Source of the DNA: Blasia pusilla
Lineage: Eukaryota; Marchantiophyta; Marchantiopsida; Blasiales
Direction: 5' to 3'
NCBI GenBank assembly: GCA_050084515.1
Contig: CM114272.1
Location: forward strand, 2,852,001 to 2,916,000
DNA length: 64,000 bases
Below, in pieces: positions 36,817 through 47,838 of the stretch. The position numbers and the translations under genes are program-made. The notes under the pieces are model-generated. The model was not told the DNA's origin. It saw only the letters and a list, made by a program, of their open reading frames with translations, and ran no database searches. Every line of letters begins with the position of its first letter. Positions within the stretch are counted from its first letter, which is position 1.

Positions 36817-37405
36817 GGCTCTGAGGGCAGATCCACCACTTCTTCAACTACCTCTAAACAAGAAGCAGTTAGCTCTCCACGCTCACACAACATGGTGGCC
36901 AACTAGAACACCTGAGCTCGTCCAACTCGTCACCAGACCCAGTGTCTAGTGATGACGATCGAGTCACGGATTTATGTCGAGGTGGCTCCTTACTGGTAAC
37001 CTCTCGGTATCTCACTCCACTACTATTGCTCGCACTACCTCGTTCCTCCAAACCTTGGAAGAATGCCGTGATTACAACCCTGTCTCACCCGCTTAAGCAC
37101 TCAGACTCACCGAGAGTCTCCCACACTCCTCACTAGCTCACCTATGCTAACGTCAATCCCGTGAAGACACACCTGGCCTCACGCACACTCAACACTCGAG
37201 CTCATCATCAGCCTCCAAACTGACTCACCTAACCTAGCGACACTCTCGGGTCATACATGCGACCCCTATGCGGAAACCGCCGTATATCCACCAACATGCT
37301 ACACATAAAAAGATTCTACACTCGTTACCATCACTGCACCTACCTGGCGCCAGCTACTACCCAATACCCAGCACTCTCAATCATACACGATAGTGCAGGA
37401 AAAGG
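36817..37405 (-). pseudogene. G1 gag start and leader fragment
   Basis: A minus-strand frame (36869-37051) contains SGVRYREVTSKEPPRH, matching the gag start of G0 and G2 (SGVRYRGVTSEELPRH). It is preceded on the plus strand by a block matching G2 59935-60035, so about 1.3 kb of gag is deleted between them. The leader sequence continues to the Copia insertion at 37405. Confidence 0.7.
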
Positions 37406-37717
37406 TGTGGAAAATTGCTAAAGAAGCATAACTGGTGGAAAACGACATTCACACACACACACCACCATGGAGAACGAAATTTGCAATGAGAGAATGAGTG
37501 GAGGCTGATCCTCTTCTCAATTATATAGGATATGTACAAGAAACCCTCACCCTACCCTTAACCATAGTCTCTAGTTAGACTAGTTGTGATTAACTAATCC
37601 TAGTTAAGATAATCGTACTTAACTAACTAACCAAGATTAAGCTTCCCTACCTCGTGTGAGTACCAAATATAGCAGTTTAGGTGCCTCATGAGCTTGATTG
37701 TAACTCAATCTTCAATA
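37406..37717 (-). repeat. Copia2 3' LTR
   Basis: 312 bp. Minus-strand start TATTGAAGATTGAG, end CA. It has about a dozen or more differences from its partner at 43093-43403. A TATATAA-like box lies at about 37540-37550 (plus 'aattatataggat'). Confidence 0.92.
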
Positions 37718-37728
37718 CTCCCCTTTAA
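37718..37728 (-). other. Copia2 polypurine tract
   Basis: The minus strand reads cttaaaggggag immediately before the 3' LTR. This is the usual plus-strand DNA primer site for reverse transcription. Confidence 0.85.
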
Positions 37729-38361
37729 GCTCGTATCGATATCTCCAATGCCTAAATCTTTTCTTAACATCTCAAACTTATCTCTAGATAATGCCTTTGT
37801 AAAGATATCAACAATTTGCTGATCTGTACCTATATACATAAGATCAATTTCTCCTGAAAGCACTTTCTCTCTGATAAAATGATAGTGTAGCTCAACATGT
37901 TTTGTACGAGCATGAAACATAGGGTTATCAGCAAGCTTGATGCTACTAATATTGTCTGCATATGTTACACTAGGTCCTAAGTTACTAACACCAATCTCAA
38001 CAAGTAATCGATGAAGCCACACCGCCTTGTATGCTGCACTGGTTGCTCCTCTGTACTCAGCCTCTGTTGAAGATAAAGCAACTGTAGGTTTCTTCTTTGA
38101 AGCCCAACTTATAGTTGTGCTTCCCAAAGTAAATGAATAACTAGATGTGGAGTGTCGATCAGACACGCTTCCTGCCCAATCAGCATCTGTGAATCCCTGT
38201 AATTGAAAACTTGGAGAAGGTTTAAATTGAATAGAAAATTTCACATACCGCATAATCCTCCTCACAGCATCAAAGTGAGGATTTCGAGATGCTTGCATAA
38301 ACTGGCTCCCTAGACCAACAACATAGCTCAAATCTGGTCTAGTTATAGTTAGATAGATCAA
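37727..38361 (-). pseudogene. Copia2 RNase H domain
   Basis: A 218-codon open frame with GFTDADWAGSVSDRHSTSSY, SSTEAEYRG (catalytic Glu region) and HYHFIREKVLSGEIDL. It is the C-terminal part of the Copia polyprotein and the best-preserved piece. It is in a different frame from the reverse transcriptase, showing a frameshift near 38400-38470. The frame ends about where the polypurine tract begins. Confidence 0.9.
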
Positions 38362-38474
38362 CTTCCAACCATGCGCCTGTACATATTAGAATCTCCAAGG
38401 AACTCTGCTTCATCCACTCTTACCTTCACGCTCTAGTCCAACAGTGTAGAGATTGGCTTACAAGCCATCATATT

Positions 38475-39380
38475 CTATTTTGAAAGCATATGAAGAGCAT
38501 ATTGTCGTTGTAGTAACCACATGCTCTCTCCAACCTTGATAAACTTAATACCAAGGAAGTACTTGAGTTCTCCCAAGTCCTTCATATCAAATTCTGCTTG
38601 TAACTTAAGTTTGACTTGTTGTATTATTTCTTCAATACTTCCAGTAATCAAGAGATCGTCAACATACAACACAATGAGAATTGAATGATCTTGTCCTCTG
38701 AAGACATATAACGAGGAGTCAGAATCACATACCCTAAAACCCAACTCTTATAGGACGTATGTAATGTTGCCATACCAAGCTCTTGGAGTTTGTTTGAGCA
38801 CGTATAGAACTTTCTTCAACCTGCATACGCAAAATGAAAAATTGGGATGCTCGTATCTAGGTGGTTGAGTCATATATACCTCCTCGTATAGATCTCCATT
38901 CAAGAAGGCATTCTTGACGTTCATGTGATATAATCTCCACTTCTTACTTACTACAACTACAACCACTGTTCTCGTAGTCGCCATCTTTGCAACAGGGCTA
39001 AATATTTCCTTATAGTCAATACCATATTGTTGTGCATAGCCCTTAGCCACCAATCTCGCTTTGTATCTGTTAATTGTACCATCTTGATTTCGCTTGATTT
39101 TGGAAACCCATTTGCAACCAATAGCTTCCTTACCGGAAGTTATATTAACCAGCTCCCATATTTGTTGATGTGTTAATGCAGCAACCTCTTCCTCCATAGC
39201 TTCAATCCATTCGACTTTAGTCGCAACTTCTCCAAAACAACTTGGCTTTTGCTCTTGAAGGGTAGTCATCATATATGCATGATGTGTTGAAAGGAAACCT
39301 TCATTTATGAATGTATGAACTGGATATCTAACTCTATTTGATCTACGATGTTGTTGTTCAGACGTAGATGCCTCTAACAC
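38475..39380 (-). pseudogene. Copia2 reverse transcriptase domain
   Basis: Motifs: EAIGCKWVSKIKRNQDGTI, RYKARLVAKGYAQQYGIDY, and the first catalytic box HMNVKNAFLNGDL, in which the usual Asp (DVKNAF) is Asn. The YVDD box is present as LYVDDLLITGS. A stop near 38745 divides the domain. Loss of the first aspartate means the enzyme is inactive. The substitution fits a G-to-A transition. Confidence 0.9.
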
Positions 39381-39512
39381 CTAATCCGAGCTCTGACTAG
39401 TGTCAACAGACTGAATATCTACTCTTCCCGTCCATGGACTCACACATTTAATTGATGAATCTAGGACCTATCCTAATCGTGCACTAGTACTTGGGGAAGA
39501 TGAAGACAATGT

Positions 39513-40454
39513 CTATTGGTTTATAGTCATATTCTCCCCCTCAACAGCCAAGTTTAGAGGTGAAATAAGCTCAGATGGAGCATACCATAACTTTAGCTCA
39601 TCAAAGACAACATCTTGAATAATAATAAGCTGCCTAGAGGATGGAATGTAGCATTTATACCCCTTAGTTCCATTAGCATAGCCAATGAAGATACATCCTT
39701 CAGACTTGGGGTCTAATTTCTGACATCTCTCAAAAGGAACATGAGCATAGCAAATACAACCAAATACTTTCAAGAAGGAAAAATTAGGTTTTCTTCCTGT
39801 GAAGACTTCAAATGGAGTTTTATCATGAACTCATGCTGTTGGAGTTTGGTTGATTAAGAAGATTGCACATGTTACAGCCTCTGCCCAATATACCTTAGGC
39901 ATGTTCTTCTCATTCAGCATAGCTCGTGCCGCTTCAGTAATATCTCGATTCTTTCTCTCAGCCACTCTAGTTTGTTATGGAGTGTAACGGCAAGTCACTT
40001 GACATTGGATGCCATTCTGACGTAAATATTCATCAAACTCTGTTGAAAAATACTCTCCTCCTCCATCACAATACAATTTCAGAATGTGTTATCCACTCTA
40101 CTTCTCTACTAGAACTCTGAATGTTTGGAACATTGAGAATACCTCTAACTTGGCTTTTAGAAAGTATATCCATACATACCTAGAGAAGTCATCAAAAAAT
40201 GAAATAAAGTACTGGCAACCACTAAGGCTATGTTGTGATGTTGTCCACATATCACTATGGATCAACTCCAATATCTTGGATGCTCTTCTACCTTGCTTTG
40301 AAAAAGAAAATCTAGCATGTTTTCCAAATTGGCAAGTAGGACATACCTCTAACGTAGCAGGACTCACTAATTTATGGATTCCTATTACTATATTAGATGA
40401 TGAAAGACTCTGTAATTTTTGAAGATTCACATGTTCAATTCTTTTATGCCACAC
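39513..40454 (-). pseudogene. Copia2 integrase
   Basis: The pre-integrase/zinc region is readable as MWHKRIEHVNLQKL...CPTCQFGKHAR (40098-40454). The core has HSDMWTTS (first Asp) and DGGGEYFS (second Asp, near 40060). It continues to VAERKNRDITEAARAML (Glu, near 39940), then MKVFGCICYAHVPFE and the KSEGCIFIGY segment (39513-39773). Several stops lie where Gln or Arg codons are expected. Confidence 0.88.
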
Positions 40455-40469
40455 ATTTAGATCTGTGAC

Positions 40470-40870
40470 TTATTGGCCGGTTTGACCATACATTACTGTT
40501 TGAAATCCTCGCATAAAAACATCTAATTTGAACGTTCTGCCAGATCTAATTCCTTTGACTGTCGTAGTCTGGTCATCCATTGTTTCAATGAAACAACCAT
40601 ATGCCTTAAACCTCACTTGATAACCTTGTTCGACTATCTGTCGTACAAAGATTAGATTTCTTGTAATGGTAGGAACATAGTGAACATTTCCAAGAGCACA
40701 AAGACCATCTAATGCTATTGGAACTTTATCGGTATGCGTGATATGCTGTTGAGTGTCATCTCTTGTGAGCATAACTGCAAGATCTTTCACCAACTCCAAA
40801 CTACTGAGCCATTTTGCTTGTGAGATCATGTGATTTGATGCACCGGAGTCAATGTACTAATCTGCTGTGA
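40470..40870 (-). pseudogene. Copia2 aspartic protease
   Basis: The active site YIDSGASNHMI is present near 40845-40865 with Asp intact. It is preceded by one stop that replaces a probable Gln codon (CAG to TAG). The remaining domain (40470-40829) is open for 119 codons. Confidence 0.85.
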
Positions 40871-40999
40871 GTCTTTCTTGACCATTGCTCCCATATGATG
40901 AGTCATGACCAAGAGATGCTTCGTTTGTGAATGTTGTTGTTCTTGGTATTGCTCTTGCTGTTGTTGCTCCATATATTTTTGTTGTTGTAAGGCTCTTGT

Positions 41000-41888
41000 T
41001 CTCATATCTGCGTTCTTCTTGAAGCAAAACTTTGCATAGTGACCCTTTATCCCACGATAATTGCAAGATCCAGGACCTTCTACTACTGACCTCGACCCCA
41101 ACGGTTTCCACCATCCCCACCTTGTGATTCTGTCTGGTACTGGTTCGTGGTTGATTGAGTGACGTTATATTGAGTGCCTCTTCCTCCATATGCTTGATAT
41201 CCACGAGGATCACGGAAGTTTCTGCCACAACCCCTGCCTTTTTTGATCCATAACCTGCAAATAGCGCACTCTCTTGCAGACTAGACAAACTACCGTTGCC
41301 TACTAGGCGCATCTCTTCACTGATAAACAGAGGAACTAACTATTGAAAGGTTGGATACTTCTCTCTCACAGAAATAGAGATCTCAAAGGACTTGTAATCC
41401 TTTGGAAGGCCTTGAAGAGTGAATAAAATTAGATCATCATCTTCTATTGTCAGTCTAATGCTATTCAACTGATCAACAATATGTCTCATACTCAAAATAT
41501 AATCATTGATGATCTGCAAACCTTTCCTCATTTTGTTTAATTTCTGTTTCAATTGAAGCTTTCTGGCCTTTGTAGATGTTTGGAACAGCTTTTCCAATGC
41601 ATCCCAAGTCTCCTTCAGAGTATCAACATCTTAGATGTGACCTATCATTGGCGAACTGATCGTTATTAAAATGTAGTGGATTATTTGCCTTGCGCGTTTG
41701 TTCCAAGCGCGAACATTCAAGTCTCTTGAGTCACCTTGTGGCTCGGCCTCATCACTTGTAACAAGCTCCCATAGTTCTTGACCCATGAGAAATTGTTTCA
41801 TGCAAAACTTCAAGACATTGTAATTCTGCTTGTCTAGCTTCTCGCTTGTGATTGTTGCTAAGGAATATTTCATGATAAACGATTTCAC
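41000..41888 (-). pseudogene. Copia2 gag
   Basis: The start MKSFIMKYSLATITSEKLDK (41888 down) begins the gag. It continues with a helical UBN2-type region (41340-41597, containing MRHIVDQLNSIRLTIEDDDL) to a zinc knuckle near 41060. There the second Cys is replaced: CNYRGIKGHYAKFC instead of CX2C. Stops near 41631 and 41340 are explained by C-to-T changes at Gln codons. Confidence 0.85.
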
Positions 41889-43080
41889 TCAAAAAAACTT
41901 TCTACTGCTTTAATTGAAGCATAGACCAATCCTACACAGAAATCGACATGAAATTTTCCAAAATTGATCAACCGTATGAAAGAACTAGTCAAAATTGGCC
42001 TCTAGAGAGCAAATTGCACAACTTTTCATCACTAATTGCACTTTCCTACACTGAAATTTCTACTGCATGAGCTCAAAGTGTCAAAATTGAGGGATTTTGG
42101 ATGCATTGGAAAGCTCTCAACGAGCTTCCAAGCAAGCTGTCGGATTCCGACAGGTTGGCTGCTTGAGTGCTCGGACTCTTTCCCTGTGAGACCAACTTCT
42201 GACGCATTGTGGCGGGCTTCTTAACTTTTGGCTCGTTCCCCTACATTCGTCAAACCAGTTGTAGGCTTCTTTTCTTGTCTAAGATGTGCAGATTCTACTA
42301 CTACGCCGGATTGCCATTTTGGATTCCCAACCTGTTAGATTGTCATGGGTGCAGGGTGGAAGAAAATCACTTCTAAAAATCTTTCCTTTCTCATGGTGAG
42401 CTTTCTTACAGGTTGGGAGGGGTGCAGCTTCTCGGTTTCTCAACTTTAGGATCTGAATGAAGGGACATCAGTTCCTCTTTACTCCAGACAGCTAACAATC
42501 TTTCGGTTCAATTATCCTCTCATGTGTTCACATTCATAACCAACAAAAAGTTGGTTATGGGGCAATTCAGGGGAGGCCATGATGCAGGCAACAATCCCTG
42601 CAAAAAGAGAGATAGGCATCCGGGTGGTCCTCCAGCAAAAATACCCATGGGCACTATTTTTTGTAGACCGAGACAGGTAATGTTAAGAAACTTAGGCTCA
42701 CATGGAGAATGATGGAAAAATGTTTGTAGTGGTCTTATGATGTCTACTTTTTTTTCGCCCCCAAGGAAAAAGGAGGTTTTTTTAGGGCCAAATGTGGACC
42801 ACTACCTACTCTCTTCTAAAGATTTCATGAATTTGAAAGCAAACAAGAAGGCTAGAACCAACATTTGGATATTGTTCTAGCTGAAGTGGACCCAGACGGT
42901 TGAATCGATCGGGAAAGCCCTAAAAAATGCCTCTAAAGTTTTATCACCATCAAAGCTCCATGTGAAATCTGCACCCACTGAGCTCTCTATAAAATTTCCT
43001 TCTCCCAAATTGAAATTGTGACTTCTCTTGCCTCTCTTCTCTCTTCAAACACCAAGAATTTCAAGTGATGGTCTCCTCTC

Positions 43081-43092
43081 GCTCTGATACCA
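43081..43092 (-). other. Copia2 primer-binding site (initiator tRNA-Met type)
   Basis: The minus strand reads TGGTATCAGAGC directly after the 5' LTR end. It is complementary to the 3' end of plant initiator methionine tRNA, the standard primer for plant Copia elements. Confidence 0.93.
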
Positions 43093-43403
43093 TATGGAAA
43101 CTGCTAAACAAGCATAACTGGTGGAAAACGACTCTCACACACACACATCAGCATGGAGAACGAAATTTGCAATGAGAGAATGAGTGGAGGCTAGCCCTCT
43201 TCTCAATTATATAGGATATGTACAAGCAACCCTAAACCTACTCTTAACCATAGTCTCGAGTTAGACTAACTGTGATTAACTAACCCTAGTTAAGATAATC
43301 GTGCTTAAGTGACTAACCAAGATTAAACTTCCCTACTTCGTGTGAGTACCAAATGTAGCAGTTTAGGTGTCTCATGAGCTTGACTGTAACTCAATCTTCA
43401 ATA
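43093..43403 (-). repeat. Copia2 5' LTR
   Basis: 311 bp, partner of 37406-37717. Minus strand TATTGAAG...TTTCCATA. It contains the TATATAA-like box near 43210-43215 for minus-strand transcription. Confidence 0.92.
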
Positions 43404-43408
43404 AAAGG

Positions 43409-44723
43409 GACTTGAATGGATAACCTGATCACGCCCTCCAACCTACTCCACTGTCAACAATCACTCCTCCATATGGCACAACGCGTTGAACCTCCTATTT
43501 GCCTTGGCGTGTGTGTCTCCATCACAACCATGATCATGGCCACCATCAACCTACTGCATGGTCAAACCTAACTCCTCCATGTGACACGACAACCTCCGCA
43601 ATACAACCATCTCCTTGTGAATGGATCCTCCCGTCAACAGATGCAGACAACCGGTCGGCATGATGCGCACTGACACTCCATCGTCAACTCTCCCCCGTAA
43701 AGTGTCGGTGTAACTCATCCACCTCGCCGACAAGCAGTGAAGTCTTCCGAAAATAATCTCCGTAAAATCTCAACCTGAAAAACTACATACAAGCCCGCTG
43801 AACCACGTAGCTCTCATAACTACATAAGCAGCTCTCCTAAGTGTTTTCTCCTATCTTGTATATTGACTACGTGGTATCTCACCGCGTAGCCCGACTAACC
43901 ACGCAATCCCGTACCACGTCTACACTTCTACCGCGGCCGACGCCCTTGCTCTACCTAGTCTCGACGTGTACGTGCTACCCACACGCGTCCCTATGGACGC
44001 TTTAACTCCCGCTCATGGGCTCTTCACACACCCTCTTCCATCCCGTAGCCTGCCCCTCTTTCCATTCCTCACGTACTCTACACCCACCCCAATTGATGAG
44101 GGCCTCACCTCCCTCTATTCTGGAGCCATAATGGCTCTTGCCCTCTTACATCACCTTGTCCGCGTCCTTATGTGTGTGGGTGCCTTGCATGGGTGCGGCT
44201 CCCTATGGAGCCACTTCCAACCCTCCCCGGGCCCCGCATCCTTGACTAACTCCCATAGACCTCTACTCTCAATGGCTCTGTTCGCCCTCCTTTCGGTCCT
44301 TCGAGCTCCGACGAGCTTAAGTCCGCCCTCATGGCCTAGCCTTGCCCCGACTACTTCCAACTTCCTACGCGACCTAACCCTTTACTGGCCATGCCCTAAC
44401 TAGCCCCTCGGCGGCTGCAAGGTGTGCAAGTTATGAATGCACACTCTCTCTCCTTCCTGAATTTTATGACATTCATTGCTCACTCGTCAATCCTACTCTC
44501 TACGCTACACCTGAGCGCTACTATCGCTACACTATGATGTTGTCCCCCATCAACCCGCACCAGAAAAATCTAAGCAAAATGGACAGCGCTTCCGCGCACG
44601 ACCTTCTGAACAGAAAAACGATAAACAAATGTCACTTGACGTCTCCAAGGGCTCCCGAACGAGGCAACTCGCTTGCCTACTTGCAAACAACGAATTCCCA
44701 CCAGCCCCCGAACATCTTTCTCA
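43409..44723 (-). other. G1 leader region between gag and 5' LTR, long and noncoding
   Basis: It corresponds in position to the leader of G2 (61437-62010), but it is about twice as long and diverged. Repeated 'accacgta/tacgtggt' motifs occur near 43800-43920. A 145-codon plus-strand frame (43966-44403) shows no domain and lies antisense to the element, so I do not call it a gene. Confidence 0.55.
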
Positions 44724-44854
44724 TGTAAAAATAAAGAGTAGTAAAAATGGCGCACCTGGCCTAAAACTCCACTCCTCAATCTACATCGGCATATCGAACC
44801 TCGTCCACCCTGTGGTATCAAGGAATCCGGCCTAACGGCTACTCAAATGTGACA
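44724..44854 (-). repeat. G1 5' LTR with large internal deletion
   Basis: It keeps the inner end (TGTAAAAATAAAGAG...) and the outer end (ctactcaaatgtgaca), but about 350 bp between them is missing. The junction is near 44830 within a short 'ccgg/cgg' microhomology. The deleted part includes the TATA box and the hairpins, so this copy could not be transcribed from its own promoter. Confidence 0.85.
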
Positions 44855-46528
44855 GTGGAGAAAGTTGACGGCCTCAATTCTGGCCTTGGAGCAACATGTG
44901 TTTAGGATCAGAATGCTCTAGTCAAACAATTTGGCAAGGAACTCTTATCTGTTAATTTTATGGCTTTCATGCGACAAATTATTTAATTGTTGTTTGTTTT
45001 TGTCAGTGGATCTTTCTCTATCAATATCTTTATTTTGCAAGTTTATTTGGTGAATGAAGAGAATTCTGAAGGGGATATGCACCTGGTGGAGGAGCGTAGG
45101 GCAGGGATACAGTATTTTGTGGAATACCATGGAGGATTCCTCTAGTGAAGATATGGAGATTTTTGAGAGGTTCCTTATCCCTTACCAAGGCCGACTCCTT
45201 CTTGTCCAAATCTTGGACTTACCCTTAAGTTCCCCAAATGTGCCACCTAAAAGCTGCTGGTTCTGGGTATGTATGGGTAGTGATGAGACGTTGTCTATGC
45301 CTGCCCGAATCTGAGATTGCATAGAAGGACGAAATGATTCAATGTTGACAATTTTTATCTGCAAGGGATCTAACATGCCATGTTGGGGACAGCATGCCAG
45401 GGAGGGAACAAGATGAGAGTGCGATGGTGGAATAATGATTAATTGAGGTTTTGGCATCAAAACTGAATGCATGTTGCCGCCTTTTTATGTGAAAAAATGT
45501 AGACATGCAATTTCCTGACTGGTAATTTGAGAAGTTCATCATAAAAATCTGCTACAAAGCAATCCTTCCATTCCGCCATTCTGAACTTGACATGTGTATA
45601 ATAAAAAAGTAAAGTAAAGGAGCATGGAATTCTCCAAGCCATTGGGCGGAGAGAGAGACGGCCGACCCAAATCTCTTTCATCCGGAACGCCGAGGATTTG
45701 GTGGTCCTCCATTCAAATCTGGGAATAGTCTGACAAGTCTGTGTGAAGATCCAACAACTACTTCAGTGTAATGCGAAGTCTGGACTGTAGGGTTTCATCT
45801 CGGGGCCAGGGTAACTACAGTAGTCATATACTATAGTAAACCTAGAGAAGGGCAGCTCCCATGGTTCACAAGAATCTAACTTCCTTCCTGCACGCTTCTC
45901 GGGGGCCAGGTGACTCAAAAGAGGCGTGCTCATAAGAACACAGATTGCTAGAGTTTCTGAAATATATTCAGAAGTCGTTGCAACCGCTTGGTTAATCAGT
46001 CGATATTGATCAAGAAAATTCCAAAAAAATATCCTATGGCCTATAGCTAGCTGTGTCAAATCGAGCGATGCTTTACATGGAACTATGGGGACCCAGGCAA
46101 TTGGGAACGATAAGCATCAAAACATGTGGTGGGAAGAAGCTGAATGTCTTCCTGCACTTCCACGATACATGGACACTGGTAAAATTAAGACTGATTTCAC
46201 CGCTGCTTCTAGAGCCTTGCAACGATGATGATCGAATCTTGGACAGGTCAGCCTCAATGATTCACAAGGCGTGGGATACGAGCATCCAACCTCGGCGTTA
46301 CATCTCTAGCTTTGGATTGCTGAGCGCGATCAGCAGGGAGCCCTATTGGATGGACTGGAATGGAGCTTGATGGGATGGAATGGAATGGAGTGGGCATCCT
46401 GGATCCATACGGGAGAAACCTCAAAGAAGCCCGAGCTTTCTCCAAGGGAGTGCGCTCTGTGCTTTGTACATTTAGCATAGCACTCTGACGAGCAAGTCTC
46501 TGTCCAAAGATCTTGATCACGTTTGTAG
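44855..46528. other. Unrecognised sequence, no confirmed gene
   Basis: Moderate GC with several open frames of 60-105 codons on both strands, none with a known domain. It may include old host or element sequence. I see no retrotransposon motifs here. Confidence 0.4.
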
Positions 46529-46770
46529 GTGAAGGAAGCCAGCTACGTCTGAGTCGAGCAAGCTATGTCTCAGTTGAGAAGCTGGATCTAAGTCGAGCAA
46601 GCTTGCAACATGCAAAGAGAGAGATGTGAGTCGAGCAAGCTACGTCTGAGTTGAACAAGCTGGATCTAAGTCGAGCAAGCTCGCAACATGCGAAGAGAGA
46701 GATGTGAGTCGAACAAGCTATGACTGAGTTGAGCAAGGCGGCAACATGCGCAGAGAGAGAGAGAGATCTG
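46529..46770 (+). repeat. Minisatellite, about 90-bp unit built of a 16-bp subrepeat
   Basis: The subrepeat 'ctgagtcgagcaagct' and variants occurs about nine times. A higher-order unit ending in 'gcaacatgcaaagagagaga' is repeated about three times, ending in a short GA run near 46755. Confidence 0.85.
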
Positions 46771-46964
46771 GATCTTGTAAAAAGTCAGTAGTAAAAGGTA
46801 TGGTAGTTGGGGAGAAAATCATAAGTACCACACATAGTGAGGACTTCATATGCACTCCGTGGTTACAAATCACACAATGCAAAGGCAGCTTAAAAAAACT
46901 TGTCATATGCAATAGGGACGGAACTCTAGTGAACGGCAAAGAATAATAAAAACGTGACGTGAGT

Positions 46965-47355
46965 GAATATTCGAGCATACCTCAACGGCGGAAAGTATTC
47001 CAGATACACCTCTGTGATTAAGATGATTGAAAGTTACTTTTGCTCTAATCAAGTTTGCCACTACGTTCGCCTTCCTTTGTGAGCCACCAAATCGAGAGTA
47101 TCATTCTAGAGAAAGAGATACGTAATCTTCTCCCGCCCTGCCTCCAACACAAACGGTATTGCTCTGAATATTCGGGCAAACCTAGAGACGGAAAGTATTC
47201 CATATGAAAGATGATTTAGATTCGCCTTTCTGTAATGAAGTTTGCCTTTCTTTCAGAGTCGCCAAAACGCGCGAATCATTTCAGAAAAACACTATGGAAA
47301 AATAGGTACCTAATCTTCCCCGCCTTGCCTCTAACATGAACTATAAACTTGCATC
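46965..47355 (+). repeat. Two-copy tandem duplication, about 200-bp unit
   Basis: Copy 1 (about 46965-47165) and copy 2 (about 47166-47355) share 'gaatattcgagcatacctca' or 'gaatattcgggcaaacctag', 'cggaaagtattcca', 'tcaagtttgcc', 'atcatt' and 'taatcttcccgccttgcctc'. Diverged, with no coding frame. Confidence 0.7.
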
Positions 47356-47621
47356 TCTGCCCGATCTCCCTTACGCTAACTAGGTAAAGAGAAAAAAAAG
47401 AGTGAAGGTAGCGGTTTGGGTGCCCCGGTTGCAGAAGTGGGGCTTCAATCTCGAAACTCAAAAGGTCATTCAAAGCTAAATGAGGGTTGGATCTAAACAA
47501 ATCTACACCGTTCATCCTTATGACCCTACTATTCGTCACACAAAGAAGATGGGGATCATTTCATTTGAGACATCTCGTTTGGAGCATGGATAAATGGCGA
47601 AGATAACCCAAAAATTCCCAC

Positions 47622-47838
47622 ACTTGTTTAGCGGAACCGCTAAGGCCATCGCTGGCATCGCGGTGTGATGGGTACATAGGTGGGATGGGTACATGGTTGC
47701 GGATATATAGGGGCTCGGCCAGAACTACTCTTCGGCCACTTGTTTAGCGGAACCGCTAAGGCCATCGCTGGCATCGCGGTGTGATGGGTACATAGGTGGG
47801 ATGGGTACATGGTTGCGGATATATAGGGACTCGGCCTA
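47622..47838 (+). repeat. 117-bp tandem duplication carrying a TATATAGGG box
   Basis: Copy 1 (47622-47738) and copy 2 (47739-47838) are almost identical. Each contains the palindrome agcggaaccgct, two 'gatgggtaca' stretches and, near its end, 'gcggatatatagggg' (copy 1) or 'gcggatatataggga' (copy 2) followed by 'ctcggcc'. TATATAGGG resembles the plant rRNA gene initiation site (TATATA[A/G]GGG). It also serves as an ordinary TATA box. Confidence 0.85.

Larger units (their letters stand above)
37406..43403 (-). mobile_element. Full-length Copia LTR retrotransposon, nested in G1 (Copia2)
   Basis: Two 311-312-bp LTRs (37406-37717 and 43093-43403) are nearly identical in structure, and a perfect 5-bp target duplication AAAGG (37401-37405, 43404-43408) flanks the element. 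The minus strand has a primer-binding site TGGTATCAGAGC next to the 5' LTR and a polypurine tract next to the 3' LTR. Between them lie gag, protease, integrase, reverse transcriptase and RNase H in Copia order, mostly in one frame broken by stops. It is the youngest large insertion in the window. Confidence 0.95.
31450..44854 (-). mobile_element. Gypsy DNMT-family element G1, fragmented by three insertions
   Basis: Reading the minus strand from high to low: a deleted 5' LTR (44724-44854), leader (43409-44723), gag start fragment (36817-37400), protease/spacer (34920-35445), methyltransferase (about 33850-34920), and reverse transcriptase (32942-33500 and 31450-31650). RNase H is cut at 31450. 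Inserted into it are a solo LTR (31651-32941), repeat R copy 2 (to 36816) and a full Copia (37406-43403). Most gag, integrase, any PHD finger and the 3' LTR are missing. Domain order and sequence match G2 at 53.8-62.5 kb. Confidence 0.85.

Noticed and set aside
43966-44403. A 145-codon plus-strand gene
   Set aside because: It lies antisense within the G1 leader, is low in information, and has no domain.
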